Assembly: GCF_029433095.1 (NCBI RefSeq)
Contig: NZ_JARNTX010000003.1
Location: forward strand, 310,001-374,000
DNA length: 64,000 nt
Source: Hymenobacter sp. YC55
GTDB lineage: Bacteria; Bacteroidota; Bacteroidia; Cytophagales; Hymenobacteraceae
Reading direction: 5' to 3'
Both the position numbers and the translations under genes were made by a program. The notes under the pieces are model-generated. The model did no database searches. It worked only from the letters and a program-made list of their open reading frames with translations, and was not told where the DNA came from. This document shows, piece after piece, positions 1-8,181 of this stretch. Numbering within the stretch: the stretch's first letter is position 1; each line of letters begins with the position of its first letter.

Positions 1-825
1 GCGAAGTAGTTCGGTGGCCCGTACCATGCGCTCATTTATTAAAAACTGGCTGGGCGTGAGGCCACTGGTGCGCTTGAAAACGCGGCAAAAGTGGTAAGGA
101 CTCAGAAACACCAGCGCGGCTAATTCCTCTAGGCGAACCACGTCCCCGAGATGCGCCTGCACGTAGTCGCGCACCCGCTGTAGCTGAGCGGCCGTGAGCT
201 TGCCCCGGCGGTCGGGCAGCTCATGCGAAAAGGCGCAGTGGCGACGCAGCAGCTGCGCGGCTAGGAGCTGCGTGGCGCTTTCCACAAACAAGCGGTCCAG
301 CCCAGGAGCAGTAGCAACTTCTTGCGCCAGCGTATAACTGAGGTGGTAGAGCAGTCCGTCGGGAATGTTGCAGCCCTCCGCCAACTCCACCCGGGAGGGG
401 TCGAGGCCAGCCGTCTCGGCCGTTCGGGCGAGCAATGTTGGCGGCAGATACAGATGGGCAGTGCGAATGGGGTCGGCGGTGAGGGTCGACCAGTGCATTT
501 CGTACGGCTGGTGGTGCGGGGTGGTGAGCTTTACGGTGCCGGGTCGCGAGGTATAGGTTAGCGTCCGGCCCTGGCTACGCACCTGCATCCGGGTGGAACC
601 CGAGAGCAGCAGCATCAGGCGCAACTGGCTAGGCGGCAGCAGGTTCGAGGGCTCGATGTAGGCCGGTTCGGCAAACAGCTGTACGGCTAGTTGGGGCCAG
701 CGCTGCTCGTGCAGTAAGCTGGTTTGTCGAGGACTGGTTTCAGCGGTAGCATGGTGGGCTTGACGGTGCGACTTGGCCGCTTGGTCGTCGTAGCGAAGCG
801 TGTTGGCATTGCCCGAGAAAGTCAT
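1..825 (-). CDS. AraC-family transcriptional regulator (3' end beyond window)
   Basis: The minus-strand frame from an ATG at 825 stays open to the window edge, so 275 codons are seen and the C-terminus is missing. The N-terminal two thirds resembles a cupin-type sensor domain of AraC regulators. The last ~100 residues carry the AraC helix-turn-helix: a first helix ending LAALVFLSPYHFCRVFK, then SGLTPSQFLINER, typical of the second recognition unit. It is therefore a DNA-binding regulator with an unknown ligand. The gene controlled is not obvious, since the next gene upstream (serine hydrolase) points the same way and is separated by ~300 bases. The family call is secure; the target is not known. 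Confidence 0.85.
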   Translation of the reverse strand, partial: MTFSGNANTLRYDDQAAKSHRQAHHATAETSPRQTSLLHEQRWPQLAVQLFAEPAYIEPSNLLPPSQLRLMLLLSGSTRMQVRSQGRTLTYTSRPGTVKLTTPHHQPYEMHWSTLTADPIRTAHLYLPPTLLARTAETAGLDPSRVELAEGCNIPDGLLYHLSYTLAQEVATAPGLDRLFVESATQLLAAQLLRRHCAFSHELPDRRGKLTAAQLQRVRDYVQAHLGDVVRLEELAALVFLSPYHFCRVFKRTSGLTPSQFLINERMVRATELLR

Positions 826-1121
826 AATACGCTGAATTGCAAAATTTTGTAGTAAGGTTGGGGCTTGCTGGGCAGTGGCCGCTTGTTCTCGCAAGAGTAT
901 TCTTCGTTAGCGGGTCTGCTACCCGCAGGTGGTGCGCGTTACAACGAGCAGTATACCAATCGTTTTTCTTAAGCCACGGGATGCGGGCTTCCATATGGCT
1001 AGCAACTTCGGCTTTAAAGTAAAGGTTTAGGCTGAATGGGACCGGCAGACGGCGGCAGACGAAAGGTACAAGGGAGCCGGGCAAGGCAGAAAAAACCTCA
1101 GCTAGTGCTTGGGTTTGCTTG
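826..1121. other. Intergenic region, no gene recognised
   Basis: About 300 bases lie between the AraC start and the serine hydrolase stop. Short open frames on both strands have no family-like sequence. No hairpin or convincing promoter was identified, although the AraC promoter must lie in the left part. Confidence 0.5.
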
Positions 1122-2390
1122 CTAGTTAAGGGCGGAATAAACCACGTTTGCCACCCGAAACCCTAAATCCCAGAACGAGCGGGGCAGGTATTCCTGGGCA
1201 TACACCAGGCCGATGAGGCGCTCCTGCGGGTCAACCCAATAGAAGGTATTGAACGCCCCGCTCCAAAAAAAGGAACCCGCGTTGAAGGGAACGGTGCCTT
1301 TGTTGCGGGCCGTAATCAGTTGGACCCCCAGACCGAATTGAAAGTTTTCGCCCTCGAAATTAATCGGTAGGTTATCGGCTATCTGGTTGGTAAGCAGGAG
1401 TTCAACCGTCTTTTTGCCTATTAGTTGTCGGCCTTCATACCGGCCTTTGTCTAAGAGCAACTGCAGAAAACGGGCGTAATCTTTGGTTGTCGAGGTAAGT
1501 CCGGCCCCACCCGACAGACTGGTGTCAGGCCGGGTAGGATAGGCTACGTCATTGCCCTCAAACAGCGGGGCGGCGCGCTTTTGCAGGCCTGCGGGCGTAC
1601 GCTCGTGTAGGGCCACCAAGCGGCTGGCCTGGGCCGCTGGCACCCGAAAAAAGGTGTCTTGCATGCCCAAGGGCGTAAAAATACGGCGTTGGAAAAAGGC
1701 ATCCAGCGGCATTCCGCTCCAAATTTCCACTAAGTGGCCGAGTACATCCACGCTTAGCCCATAGGTAAAAGCTTCGCCGGGCTGATGCAGTAGGGGCAGG
1801 CGGGCGAGTCGCAGCACGTTTTCGGCCACTACACCCGCGCTGCCTATACCTGTGGCGATGCCCGCCTGGGCGTAAATGGCGTTCAATCGGGCATCGGGAG
1901 CGAAGAGGGGATAAGCCAGGCCGGAGGTGTGGCGAAACAGGTCGCGAACTAGAATTTCCCGCTTGGCAGGTATGGTCGTGTACTTGCCCGTCGCTGCGTC
2001 AAACTGGTCGAGCACCTGCGGGTTGGCGAAGGCCGGCAGATAGCGCGAAAGGGGTTCATCAAGTAAAAACTTGCCTTCTTCCCACAGCATCAGGGCAGCC
2101 AGGCTTGTCACGGCCTTGGTCTGGGAAGCCACTCGAAAGAGGCTATCTGTACGCAAAGGCTGGTGCGTTTCTACATCGGCATAGCCAAAGGCCTTGTTGT
2201 AGACCGTTTGACCATCGTGCAACAATAAAATGGTGACGCCTGCTAGTTCGTGGGCGGCCAATAGGTTTTGCACTACCTTATCAACTTGGGGCAAGCGCTC
2301 GGGGGCTAAGCCGGACGAGCGTGTAACGGTAGGGGAGGGAGTTAGTTCGGTACTGGTCATCTTCGTGGGGTTAGAAAAAATCAACGCCAC
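1122..2390 (-). CDS. Serine hydrolase, beta-lactamase/esterase family
   Basis: A 422-residue protein of the class C beta-lactamase-like family (Pfam Beta-lactamase), which includes esterases, D-aminopeptidases and transesterases. The S-x-x-K nucleophile motif is SQTK (Ser89, Lys92), the tyrosine motif is probably YGL around residue 210, and the HTSGL and GGAGLTST signatures are present. No clear signal peptide is seen, so it may be cytoplasmic. An internal ATG at 2360 is an alternative start. It is divergent from an HxlR regulator starting at 2462, and the two promoters overlap, so local control by that regulator is likely. The substrate cannot be read from sequence; a true beta-lactamase role is less likely than an esterase-like one. 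Confidence 0.85.
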   Translation of the reverse strand: MALIFSNPTKMTSTELTPSPTVTRSSGLAPERLPQVDKVVQNLLAAHELAGVTILLLHDGQTVYNKAFGYADVETHQPLRTDSLFRVASQTKAVTSLAALMLWEEGKFLLDEPLSRYLPAFANPQVLDQFDAATGKYTTIPAKREILVRDLFRHTSGLAYPLFAPDARLNAIYAQAGIATGIGSAGVVAENVLRLARLPLLHQPGEAFTYGLSVDVLGHLVEIWSGMPLDAFFQRRIFTPLGMQDTFFRVPAAQASRLVALHERTPAGLQKRAAPLFEGNDVAYPTRPDTSLSGGAGLTSTTKDYARFLQLLLDKGRYEGRQLIGKKTVELLLTNQIADNLPINFEGENFQFGLGVQLITARNKGTVPFNAGSFFWSGAFNTFYWVDPQERLIGLVYAQEYLPRSFWDLGFRVANVVYSALN

Positions 2391-2409
2391 AAAAGAAGCG
2401 GGCTATCTT

Positions 2410-2455
2410 TATTTTTGTAGGATGCACCACTAGTTGTATGGTACTAACAAAAATG
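2410..2455. promoter_or_regulatory. Face-to-face promoters of serine hydrolase and HxlR gene
   Basis: A plus-strand TATTTTTG element (2410-2417) fits the Bacteroidota -7 consensus and points to the HxlR gene. A minus-strand CATTTTTG (2448-2455) points to the hydrolase. Together they form an inverted repeat ATTTTTGT-N28-ACAAAAAT, so the predicted transcripts start inside the same ~25 bases and overlap. A single bound regulator could block both. Confidence 0.45.
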
Positions 2456-2461
2456 TAAGTA

Positions 2462-2848
2462 ATGGCCCGAATTAAAGAGAGTTCCACCAATAATGCGAAC
2501 CGACGCAGCCTCGAGGAATGCAATTTGATATACGCGGCCTCCCTGGTTGGTGGTCGCTGGAAACTGGTCATTATCAATCAGCTGCAAACCGGAAGTATGC
2601 GCTTCAGCGCACTGCGCCGGCAGATGCCGGCCATCACGGAGCGCATGCTCACGTTGCAACTGCGCGAACTGGAAGCCGATGGCCTCGTTACCCGCACCGT
2701 CTTCGCCGAAGTGCCGCCGCGAGTGGAATACGCCTTGACCAGGAGCGGCACCGAACTGCTGCCCATCTGGCTGCAACTGCACGACTGGGGCGGCCGGCAC
2801 CGCGCCCTGCGCGAGCAGGAAGTCGAACAGGTAGCTGCAGACCAGTAG
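2462..2848 (+). CDS. HxlR-family winged-helix regulator
   Basis: A 128-residue protein with the complete HxlR (DUF24) winged helix: a GGRWKLVIINQL start helix, a RFSALRRQMPAITERMLT recognition region, then LRELEADGLVTRTVF and an EYALT wing strand. Proteins of this family bind short palindromes as dimers, often sense reactive electrophiles or aldehydes, and usually control the divergent gene. Here that is the serine hydrolase. Many family members have a reactive Cys near the N-terminus; one Cys is present in EECNLIYA, next to the first helix. The function as a DNA-binding regulator is secure, the ligand is inference. Confidence 0.88.
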   Translation: MARIKESSTNNANRRSLEECNLIYAASLVGGRWKLVIINQLQTGSMRFSALRRQMPAITERMLTLQLRELEADGLVTRTVFAEVPPRVEYALTRSGTELLPIWLQLHDWGGRHRALREQEVEQVAADQ

Positions 2849-2993
2849 CCTTCGCTAAAAAGTCGGTCTTAAAGTTGGAAGGGTGGGCGTGAAAAAGGAA
2901 TGGCAGCTGGCAGAAAACGATGACCAACGAAAAGAGGCACGCGCTGGCTACTAAGTTCACACGAGGCCTAGTAAGCCATGCTGCATCTTGCGG

Positions 2994-3734
2994 TTAAGCG
3001 AAGCCGCCGTTGACCCCGATGTTCTGGCCCGTTACCCAGCTGCTCTCGTCGCTGGCCAGCAGCAGTGCCACGCGGGCAATGTCGGCGGGCTCCCCGATGC
3101 GGTTGAAGGCCGCCATGGCGCCCAAACGGTCAATCACTTCCTGCGGCTTGCCTTTGGTAAAGAGCTCGGTGTTCACGGGTCCGGGAGAGAGGCTATTGAC
3201 GCGGATGCCCCGCGGGCCCATCTCCTTGGCAAACACGCGCGTCAGCTGCTCCACTGCGCCCTTGCTGGCGCAATAGGTCGCGTAAGTCGGCAGCAGCAGC
3301 CGGGTCACGGAGCTAGAGAAATTGATGATGCTACCCCCATCGGCAAGCTGCGTGGCGGCCTCGCGCAGGGTGTTGAAAACGCCTGTTACGTTGATAGCCA
3401 GCGTGCGCTGCCAGTCTTCGTCAGGGGTGTCCTGCAGCAAGCTCAGATGCATGATGCCGGCGTTGTTGACCAGCACGTCCACGCGGCCGAAGCGGGCGAT
3501 GGCGGCGGCAAACAGGCGGCGCACGTCGGCCGCTTGGCTCACGTCGGCTTGCACGGCCAGGGCCTGGCCGCCCGCCTGCTCGATGGCCGCTACTACGGCG
3601 GCGGCATCGGCTTGGCTTCCCGCATAATTGACAATGACGTGGGCCCCGGCCCGGGCCGCCGCCTGAGCAATGGCGGCGCCAATGCCGCGCGAAGAGCCGG
3701 TGACAAGTACTACTTTATTTGCTAAGTCGGGCAC
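2994..3734 (-). CDS. SDR-family oxidoreductase (FabG-like)
   Basis: A 246-residue classical short-chain dehydrogenase/reductase. The nucleotide-binding TGSSRGIG lies at residues 12-19, the NNAG structural motif at ~90-93, and the active-site Y154-C-A-S-K158 with upstream SSS at 140-142. The C-terminal VTGQNIGVNGGFA end is the usual substrate-loop/dimer tail. NAD(P)H-dependent reduction of a small carbonyl is expected; no substrate can be assigned. It lies 177 bases downstream of a second SDR on the same strand, which may be co-transcribed. Length and all catalytic residues are normal. Confidence 0.88.
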   Translation of the reverse strand: MPDLANKVVLVTGSSRGIGAAIAQAAARAGAHVIVNYAGSQADAAAVVAAIEQAGGQALAVQADVSQAADVRRLFAAAIARFGRVDVLVNNAGIMHLSLLQDTPDEDWQRTLAINVTGVFNTLREAATQLADGGSIINFSSSVTRLLLPTYATYCASKGAVEQLTRVFAKEMGPRGIRVNSLSPGPVNTELFTKGKPQEVIDRLGAMAAFNRIGEPADIARVALLLASDESSWVTGQNIGVNGGFA

Positions 3735-3911
3735 AGAAAATTAGGTTAAGAAGTAAAGAGAATGAACTTGTTGCTAGAACGGGGCCGTAAAGAGGGCGTT
3801 TTTCGGGTTCTTGCGATTCATTGTCGGCTTCTTGCGCATTTTCACTTTCTGTGTGTTGCGTAGCCCGTAGGCAACTCGCCGTCCGGGTGCGACAGCAAGT
3901 CAGCAAGGAAC

Positions 3912-4658
3912 TCAGGCAGACCAGCCGCCGTCGACGTTCAGGGTGGCACCCGTGATGTAGCCGGCGGCCTCGCTGGCCAGAAAGGCAACCACTTCGCCTA
4001 CCTCCTGCGCGGTGCCAAAGCGGCCCAGCATGATGGGCTGCAGCAGGCTGGCCCGCGTCGCGGAGTCGGTGGGGGTCATGTCGGTTTCAATCAGGCCGGG
4101 CTGAATGATGTTGACCGTAATATGGCGTGGGGCAAGGTCGCGGGCCCACCCGCGGGTGTAAGCCGCCAGCGCCCCCTTCGAGGCCGCGTAGTCGCTGGTG
4201 CCGGCGTACGGGGTGCGGATATTCGACCCCGACCCGATGTTGATGATGCGCCCGCCTGCCGATAAATGCTCGACGGCCGCCCGCACGGTCTGGGCAGTGC
4301 CGTAGGTATTTACCTGCCACAGATGGGCCAGGGCCTCCTCGTCGGGCGCTACCTCATCGACTGGGCTGTGCACAAACACGCCGGCATTGTTGACCAGAAT
4401 ATCTAACTGCCCAAAGTGGGCTACCACGGCACTGACGGCTTGCCTTATTTCGGTGGGCTTGGCCGTATCGGCTTGCAGCGCAAGTACTTCACCGCCCTCC
4501 TGCTCTAGGGCTGTTACCAGTGCTTGCGCTGGTTCCACACCCCGCACATACGTGAACGCCACGCGCACGCCTTCGGCGGCCAAGGCTCGCACCACGCCGG
4601 CCCCAATGCCCCGGCTACCACCCGTTACCAGGGCTACTCTGTTCGTTAAACCTCTCAT
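3912..4658 (-). CDS. SDR-family oxidoreductase
   Basis: A 248-residue classical SDR: TGGSRGIG at residues 12-19, NNAG at ~90-93, serine in NIGSGS at ~140-145, catalytic Y157-A-A-S-K161, and the C-terminal GATLNVDGGWSA. It is divergent from the HxlR gene at 4836, with an inverted-repeat promoter region between them, so this SDR is the probable target of that regulator. It shares a general pattern with the SDR at 32227-32973, which has the same length and similar ends. An NADP(H)-dependent carbonyl reductase is expected; the substrate is unknown. Confidence 0.88.
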   Translation of the reverse strand: MRGLTNRVALVTGGSRGIGAGVVRALAAEGVRVAFTYVRGVEPAQALVTALEQEGGEVLALQADTAKPTEIRQAVSAVVAHFGQLDILVNNAGVFVHSPVDEVAPDEEALAHLWQVNTYGTAQTVRAAVEHLSAGGRIINIGSGSNIRTPYAGTSDYAASKGALAAYTRGWARDLAPRHITVNIIQPGLIETDMTPTDSATRASLLQPIMLGRFGTAQEVGEVVAFLASEAAGYITGATLNVDGGWSA

Positions 4659-4743
4659 TGTTTTGCAATTAGTATGTGCTGCCTAGGCTCTATTCAACCG
4701 GCGCAACAAAGGTCTGGAGGTGGGGTAGGGCAGGCAAGTCCGG

Positions 4744-4771
4744 AAAAGTTATTCGCGTACCGATAACTTTA
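4744..4771. promoter_or_regulatory. Divergent promoters inside a perfect 8-bp inverted repeat
   Basis: AAAGTTAT (4745-4752) and ATAACTTT (4763-4770) form a perfect inverted repeat with a 10-base spacer. Each arm overlaps a Bacteroidota-like -7 element: TAACTTTA (4764-4771) towards the HxlR gene and TAACTTTT (minus strand, 4744-4751) towards the SDR. The symmetry suits a dimeric HxlR operator controlling both directions. This is inference from sequence alone. Confidence 0.5.
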
Positions 4772-4835
4772 GCGCATGGGGCTGTTTTCTTCCCTGTGCC
4801 GCACCGGCACCGGTGCCGGTGGCCAACCTACTGCG

Positions 4836-5213
4836 ATGTATCAGAAAAAAATAGAACGCACCCTGGATTGTGGCGTGGTCCTGACCAAGGAAGTGCTGCA
4901 CGGAAAGTGGAAGTCGACGCTGCTGCACTTTATTGCCCGCGGCGTGCAGCGCCCAAGCGACTTGCAGCGGGCCATACCCAGCGCTACCCGGCGGGTGCTC
5001 AACATCCAGCTCAATGAGATGGAGCAGCACGGCCTTATTAGCAAAACCATCTTTCTGCAGCTGCCGCCCAAAGTGGAGTACACCCTCACCAGCCTAGGAG
5101 AATCACTGCTACCGGTGATTGACGCCATGGAGCAGTGGGGCAACGACCACCGAAGCATCCTGGAAACGCTGCTTGCGGCCACACCCGGTGCCCCATCCAG
5201 CAAAGCTTCTTAG
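4836..5213 (+). CDS. HxlR-family winged-helix regulator
   Basis: The protein from the ATG at 4836 has 125 residues. An in-frame ATG at 4776 would add 20 residues, but it falls at the predicted transcription start of the -7 element at 4764-4771 and the extension is low-complexity, so 4836 is preferred. HxlR features: LHGKWKSTLLHFI, PSDLQRAIPSATRRVLNIQLNEMEQHGLISKTIF and EYTLT wing. A Cys lies just before the first helix (TLDCGVV), a position often redox-active in this family. It is divergent from the SDR at 3912-4658 and ends 10 bases before the convergent AraC gene. Confidence 0.86.
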   Translation: MYQKKIERTLDCGVVLTKEVLHGKWKSTLLHFIARGVQRPSDLQRAIPSATRRVLNIQLNEMEQHGLISKTIFLQLPPKVEYTLTSLGESLLPVIDAMEQWGNDHRSILETLLAATPGAPSSKAS

Positions 5214-5223
5214 GATTTGCCAC

Positions 5224-6102
5224 TCAAGCTGCCCGGCGGTAAGCCAATGGGGTGAAGCCGGTTTGCTTCTTGAAAAAGTTATTGAAGTAGGTGGAGTAGG
5301 CAAAACCTAGGCAGTACGCAATTTCCGCCACGCTCCAATCGGTATGGTGTAGCAACGCTTTGGCTTCGTCGGTAATGCGGTGGGTGATGTGCGCGCTCGT
5401 CGGTTTGCCGGTAACTTCTTTCACGGCTTTGTTGAGGTGGTTGACGTGCACGGCCAGCCGGTCGGCAAACTCCTGCGCCGTTTTCAACGCCAGTGTGTGC
5501 TCGGGATTTTCAACCGGGAACTGCTGCTCTAGCGTTTCCAAAAACCGGGCAGCTAGGCGGGCTGCCGCGTTGTGATGCGAAAGAAAGGTTGCTGATGGCT
5601 GCAGGTGCAGCGCCTCGTGAATGGCGAGTTGCAGATAGTTGCGAATCAGCTCGTCCTTGAACGGGTAGTCAGCTTCCTGCTCGGCCAGCATCTTCTCGAA
5701 AATGCTGGTCATAAAGGGGACCTGCGCTTCTGGAAGGCGACACACCGGCGCACTGCCGATTTTAAACAAGGGCGACTGCTGCAGGCTTTCCGAGCGGTCG
5801 AGCGAGGCAATAAATTCCTCGGTGAAAAGACTAATGAAGCCGTGGCGGAAGGTCCCCACCATTTCCATGGAGTAGGGAATATGCGGATTGAAAAACAGCA
5901 GGTAAGTGCCGTCGAGCTCCCAACTCTGGTGGCCGTAGTGCAGCCGCGCCTTGGTCGTGAGCAGAATGACTTTGTAGCAGTCGCGCCGAGTAAAGCGGGG
6001 CTTCGTCAGGCACGGCTGGTCCACCGCATATATCTTGAAGCCTTTCAGCTTCAGGTCCTGGGTGGTCCACCTAACGGGTGAGTTAGCAGTTAACTGTACC
6101 AT
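5224..6102 (-). CDS. AraC-family transcriptional regulator
   Basis: A 292-residue protein. The N-terminal ~170 residues form a cupin-like sensor (FFNPHIPYSME region), and the C-terminal ~100 residues form the double HTH: FADRLAVHVNHLNKAVKE for the first unit and WSVAEIAYCLGFAYSTYFNNFFKK followed by GFTPLAYRR for the second. It belongs to the same subfamily as the AraC protein at 29496-30431, which shares the VHVNHLN helix and overall plan. It is convergent with the HxlR gene (10 bases apart) and has the monooxygenase gene 6171-6506 upstream on the same strand. The ligand is unknown. A near-perfect -7 element lies only five bases before its ATG, suggesting a leaderless message. Confidence 0.87.
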   Translation of the reverse strand: MVQLTANSPVRWTTQDLKLKGFKIYAVDQPCLTKPRFTRRDCYKVILLTTKARLHYGHQSWELDGTYLLFFNPHIPYSMEMVGTFRHGFISLFTEEFIASLDRSESLQQSPLFKIGSAPVCRLPEAQVPFMTSIFEKMLAEQEADYPFKDELIRNYLQLAIHEALHLQPSATFLSHHNAAARLAARFLETLEQQFPVENPEHTLALKTAQEFADRLAVHVNHLNKAVKEVTGKPTSAHITHRITDEAKALLHHTDWSVAEIAYCLGFAYSTYFNNFFKKQTGFTPLAYRRAA

Positions 6103-6106
6103 AACC

Positions 6107-6114
6107 CAAAAGTA
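6107..6114 (-). promoter_or_regulatory. TACTTTTG promoter element abutting AraC start codon
   Basis: The minus strand reads TACTTTTG here, a perfect TAnnTTTG -7 element. Only GGTT separates it from the ATG at 6102, so transcription would begin at or next to the start codon. Confidence 0.4.
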
Positions 6115-6170
6115 CGAAAATCAAGTAATGCAAAGCGTTGCCCCCGGCTACTGCCTGGCTGGAGGCAACG

Positions 6171-6506
6171 CTACGCTGGGTTCTCGCTCACCCGCCGAAT
6201 AGGGAGCACCTGCATGGGCGTGGCCAGCAGCGGCCGTATACGCTCGACCAATTGGGACTGGGAGGGGGTTGGGTGAGCTGCTACGGCCTCGTCGTTGAAC
6301 CAAGCAGCCGCTAGCACGAATGCTGCCGGGTCTTCGGCTTGCTGAAAAAGGTGATAATACAAGCAGCCAGGTTCTAGGCGCACCATGTCCACGAGTTCGA
6401 GCAAGAGTTGCTGCACGAGCGAGCGGTGTTCGGGCTGGCTTTGGATGGTAACGAGCAGGTGACGTACGGCAGATTTGTCGGAGGCGGGTAGTGGAGCAGG
6501 CGGCAT
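6171..6506 (-). CDS. Antibiotic biosynthesis monooxygenase-domain protein (putative quinol monooxygenase)
   Basis: A 111-residue single-domain protein of the ABM fold (YgiN/ActVA-Orf6 type). The strand HLLVTIQSQPEH, the conserved EPGCLYYHLFQQAEDP segment and the ALAAAWFNDEA helix start are typical of dimeric ferredoxin-like quinol or small-aromatic monooxygenases that act without a cofactor. The ~15-residue proline-rich N-terminus is extra. It lies between AraC and a quinone oxidoreductase on the same strand, a context consistent with quinone/electrophile detoxification. The substrate is inference only. Confidence 0.75.
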   Translation of the reverse strand: MPPAPLPASDKSAVRHLLVTIQSQPEHRSLVQQLLLELVDMVRLEPGCLYYHLFQQAEDPAAFVLAAAWFNDEAVAAHPTPSQSQLVERIRPLLATPMQVLPIRRVSENPA

Positions 6507-6537
6507 TGAAGGAGGTGTTGGTTTGGAAAGAGCAAAT

Positions 6538-6585
6538 AGCCTACCACCCCAAGGCGGGCAAACTCCCGCCGTAGAGTGGTAGGCT
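6538..6585 (-). terminator. Two-tier stem-loop after quinone oxidoreductase
   Basis: Arms AGCCTACCAC (6538-6547) and GTGGTAGGCT (6576-6585) enclose a second GC stem (GGCGGG/CCCGCC). It sits ~20 bases past the stop of the minus-strand oxidoreductase. No long T tract follows, so termination is likely but unproven. Confidence 0.55.
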
Positions 6586-6604
6586 AAGGCGTAAATACTT
6601 GCGC

Positions 6605-7684
6605 CTACACAACGGTGAGCACAATTTTGCCCTGAATGTGCCCATGGGCGGCGCGTTCGTGCGCTTGGCGCGCCTGTGCGAGCGGAAATGTGCTGTCGAT
6701 GACGACGCGCACGGTCCCGGCCGCGAGCAAGCGTCCAAGCTCGGCGAGCTGCGAGCCGTTCGAGCGCACCTGCGTCATCGAAACCGTAATGCCCCGCTGG
6801 GCGGCTTCTTCGGCATCAGCGAAGCCTAAAAACACCGGGAACAGTGCCCCGCCCCGCTTGAGCGTGCGCAGAAAACGACCCGTGGAGGGGCCACCAAGGG
6901 TATCGAGCACTAGGTCTACCTCCTGCACCACCTCCTCGGCCGGGGTTTTGGTATAATCAATAAACTCGTCGGTCCCTAGCTCGCGCAGCAATGCTTCCTG
7001 CCTACCCGAGGCCACCGCAATGACGTACGCCCCTTGCCATTTGGCCACCTGCACCGCCAAGTGGCCCACGCCGCCCGCGGCCCCATTGACAAGTACGCGC
7101 TTGCCGCCGAGCGGCACCGGACGATGCGGCTCCGGTTGAAACGGATTAACTTCCGCGTGCCCCAACTCAATAAGATATTGCCATACCGTGAGTCCCGACA
7201 TCGGAGCTCCCGCCGCTTGCACGTGGGAGATGCCGGCTGGCTTGTGGGCGAGGTCTGTGGCGGGCGCGGCCACATACTCGGCATATGCCCGGCTCTCCTC
7301 GAGGCTCGGAAAGCGCACCATACCAAATACTTCCTCGCCGACGGTGAAACCTTGCACATCCGGGGCTACGGCCTCGACAACGCCTGACACATCCGTGCCT
7401 AGAATAAGTGGCATGGTCACTGATGGTCGCCACTCCGGCGGCAACGACTTGTACCCGTCGCGCAAATACCAGTCGGGTGGATTAATTCCCACCGCGTGCA
7501 CACGCACAAGCACTTCCCCCGCCTTGATTTCGGGCTTCGGCGCTTCTTCGTAGCGCAGTACCTCCGGCCCCCCGAATGCGTGCAGACGAACCGCCTTCAT
7601 AGTGATGGGTGGCGTTGCTGCCTGGGAAAGGTCGGGAATTGAATTGCCTTGCGTTTTTTCTGCTCTTGTTGCCATGGTAATCAT
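6605..7684 (-). CDS. NADP-dependent zinc-type alcohol dehydrogenase / quinone oxidoreductase-like protein
   Basis: A 359-residue MDR-superfamily protein. The GroES-like domain begins at MKAVRLHAFGGPEVL (the usual start of the family), so the first ~28 residues are an unusual N-terminal extension; the ATG at 7600 would give a standard 331-residue protein. The nucleotide-binding fold has VNGAAGGVGHLAVQVAKW followed by ELGTDEFIDYTK. No zinc-ligand cysteine set is seen, as in NADPH:quinone reductases. It probably reduces quinones or enones with NADPH. Neighbours are an ABM monooxygenase downstream and an SDR/HxlR pair further up. The longer start is kept because several in-frame ATGs exist there; this is uncertain. 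Confidence 0.85.
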   Translation of the reverse strand: MITMATRAEKTQGNSIPDLSQAATPPITMKAVRLHAFGGPEVLRYEEAPKPEIKAGEVLVRVHAVGINPPDWYLRDGYKSLPPEWRPSVTMPLILGTDVSGVVEAVAPDVQGFTVGEEVFGMVRFPSLEESRAYAEYVAAPATDLAHKPAGISHVQAAGAPMSGLTVWQYLIELGHAEVNPFQPEPHRPVPLGGKRVLVNGAAGGVGHLAVQVAKWQGAYVIAVASGRQEALLRELGTDEFIDYTKTPAEEVVQEVDLVLDTLGGPSTGRFLRTLKRGGALFPVFLGFADAEEAAQRGITVSMTQVRSNGSQLAELGRLLAAGTVRVVIDSTFPLAQARQAHERAAHGHIQGKIVLTVV

Positions 7685-8181
7685 GATCGAATGAAGCGTA
7701 ACGTTGCACTTCTAGGTTGTCGGCGCTGGCCGCTTCAGTCCAGGGCGGCGTGCCCCGGAAATTAGCCTGCCAGCGGCGCATGTAGCTTGGTGCAATTGAC
7801 TCTACAAAGGTCCTTGTTACCAGTAGAGTCAGAAAATACGATTCAATCCAAAAAGTATGAATATCACGCAAGCGGTACTTTCCCCATTACCAGCAAACAA
7901 CAACGGTTTTGGATCCGAGGGAGCTTGATTCGGGACATGAGCAGGCAGACTATGGTTAGGGGCACTTGCTTGCTTCCGCAAAACCACTAGGGCGGTTGTC
8001 ATTCTTTTGGTCCGGGCTACCCATAGTTGCCTTTTCATGTTCTGCAAAAGCTCGGCAAGACCCTCGCTGGCCTAATGCTACCCATCAGCGGCGTTGGGCG
8101 GACACCCCCGATGCCGGCGTCTGCTTCTTATTCTCTTGTACTGCTAGCTTTCCGCTAAAGCTGTATCAGCTGGGACATTTG
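7685..8181. other. Intergenic region with a minus-strand promoter element
   Basis: About 500 bases without a supported gene. A minus-strand GACCTTTG (7805-7812) resembles a -7 element ~120 bases before the oxidoreductase at 6605-7684. There is no TTGAY-N4-RTCAA box at the position seen in the Crp/FNR-type promoters of this window. The right half holds only short frames without recognisable similarity. Confidence 0.4.

Noticed and set aside
740..1084. A 114-codon minus-strand frame overlapping the AraC start region
   Set aside because: No family features, overlaps the start of the AraC gene and lies largely in non-coding DNA; composition is not coding-like.
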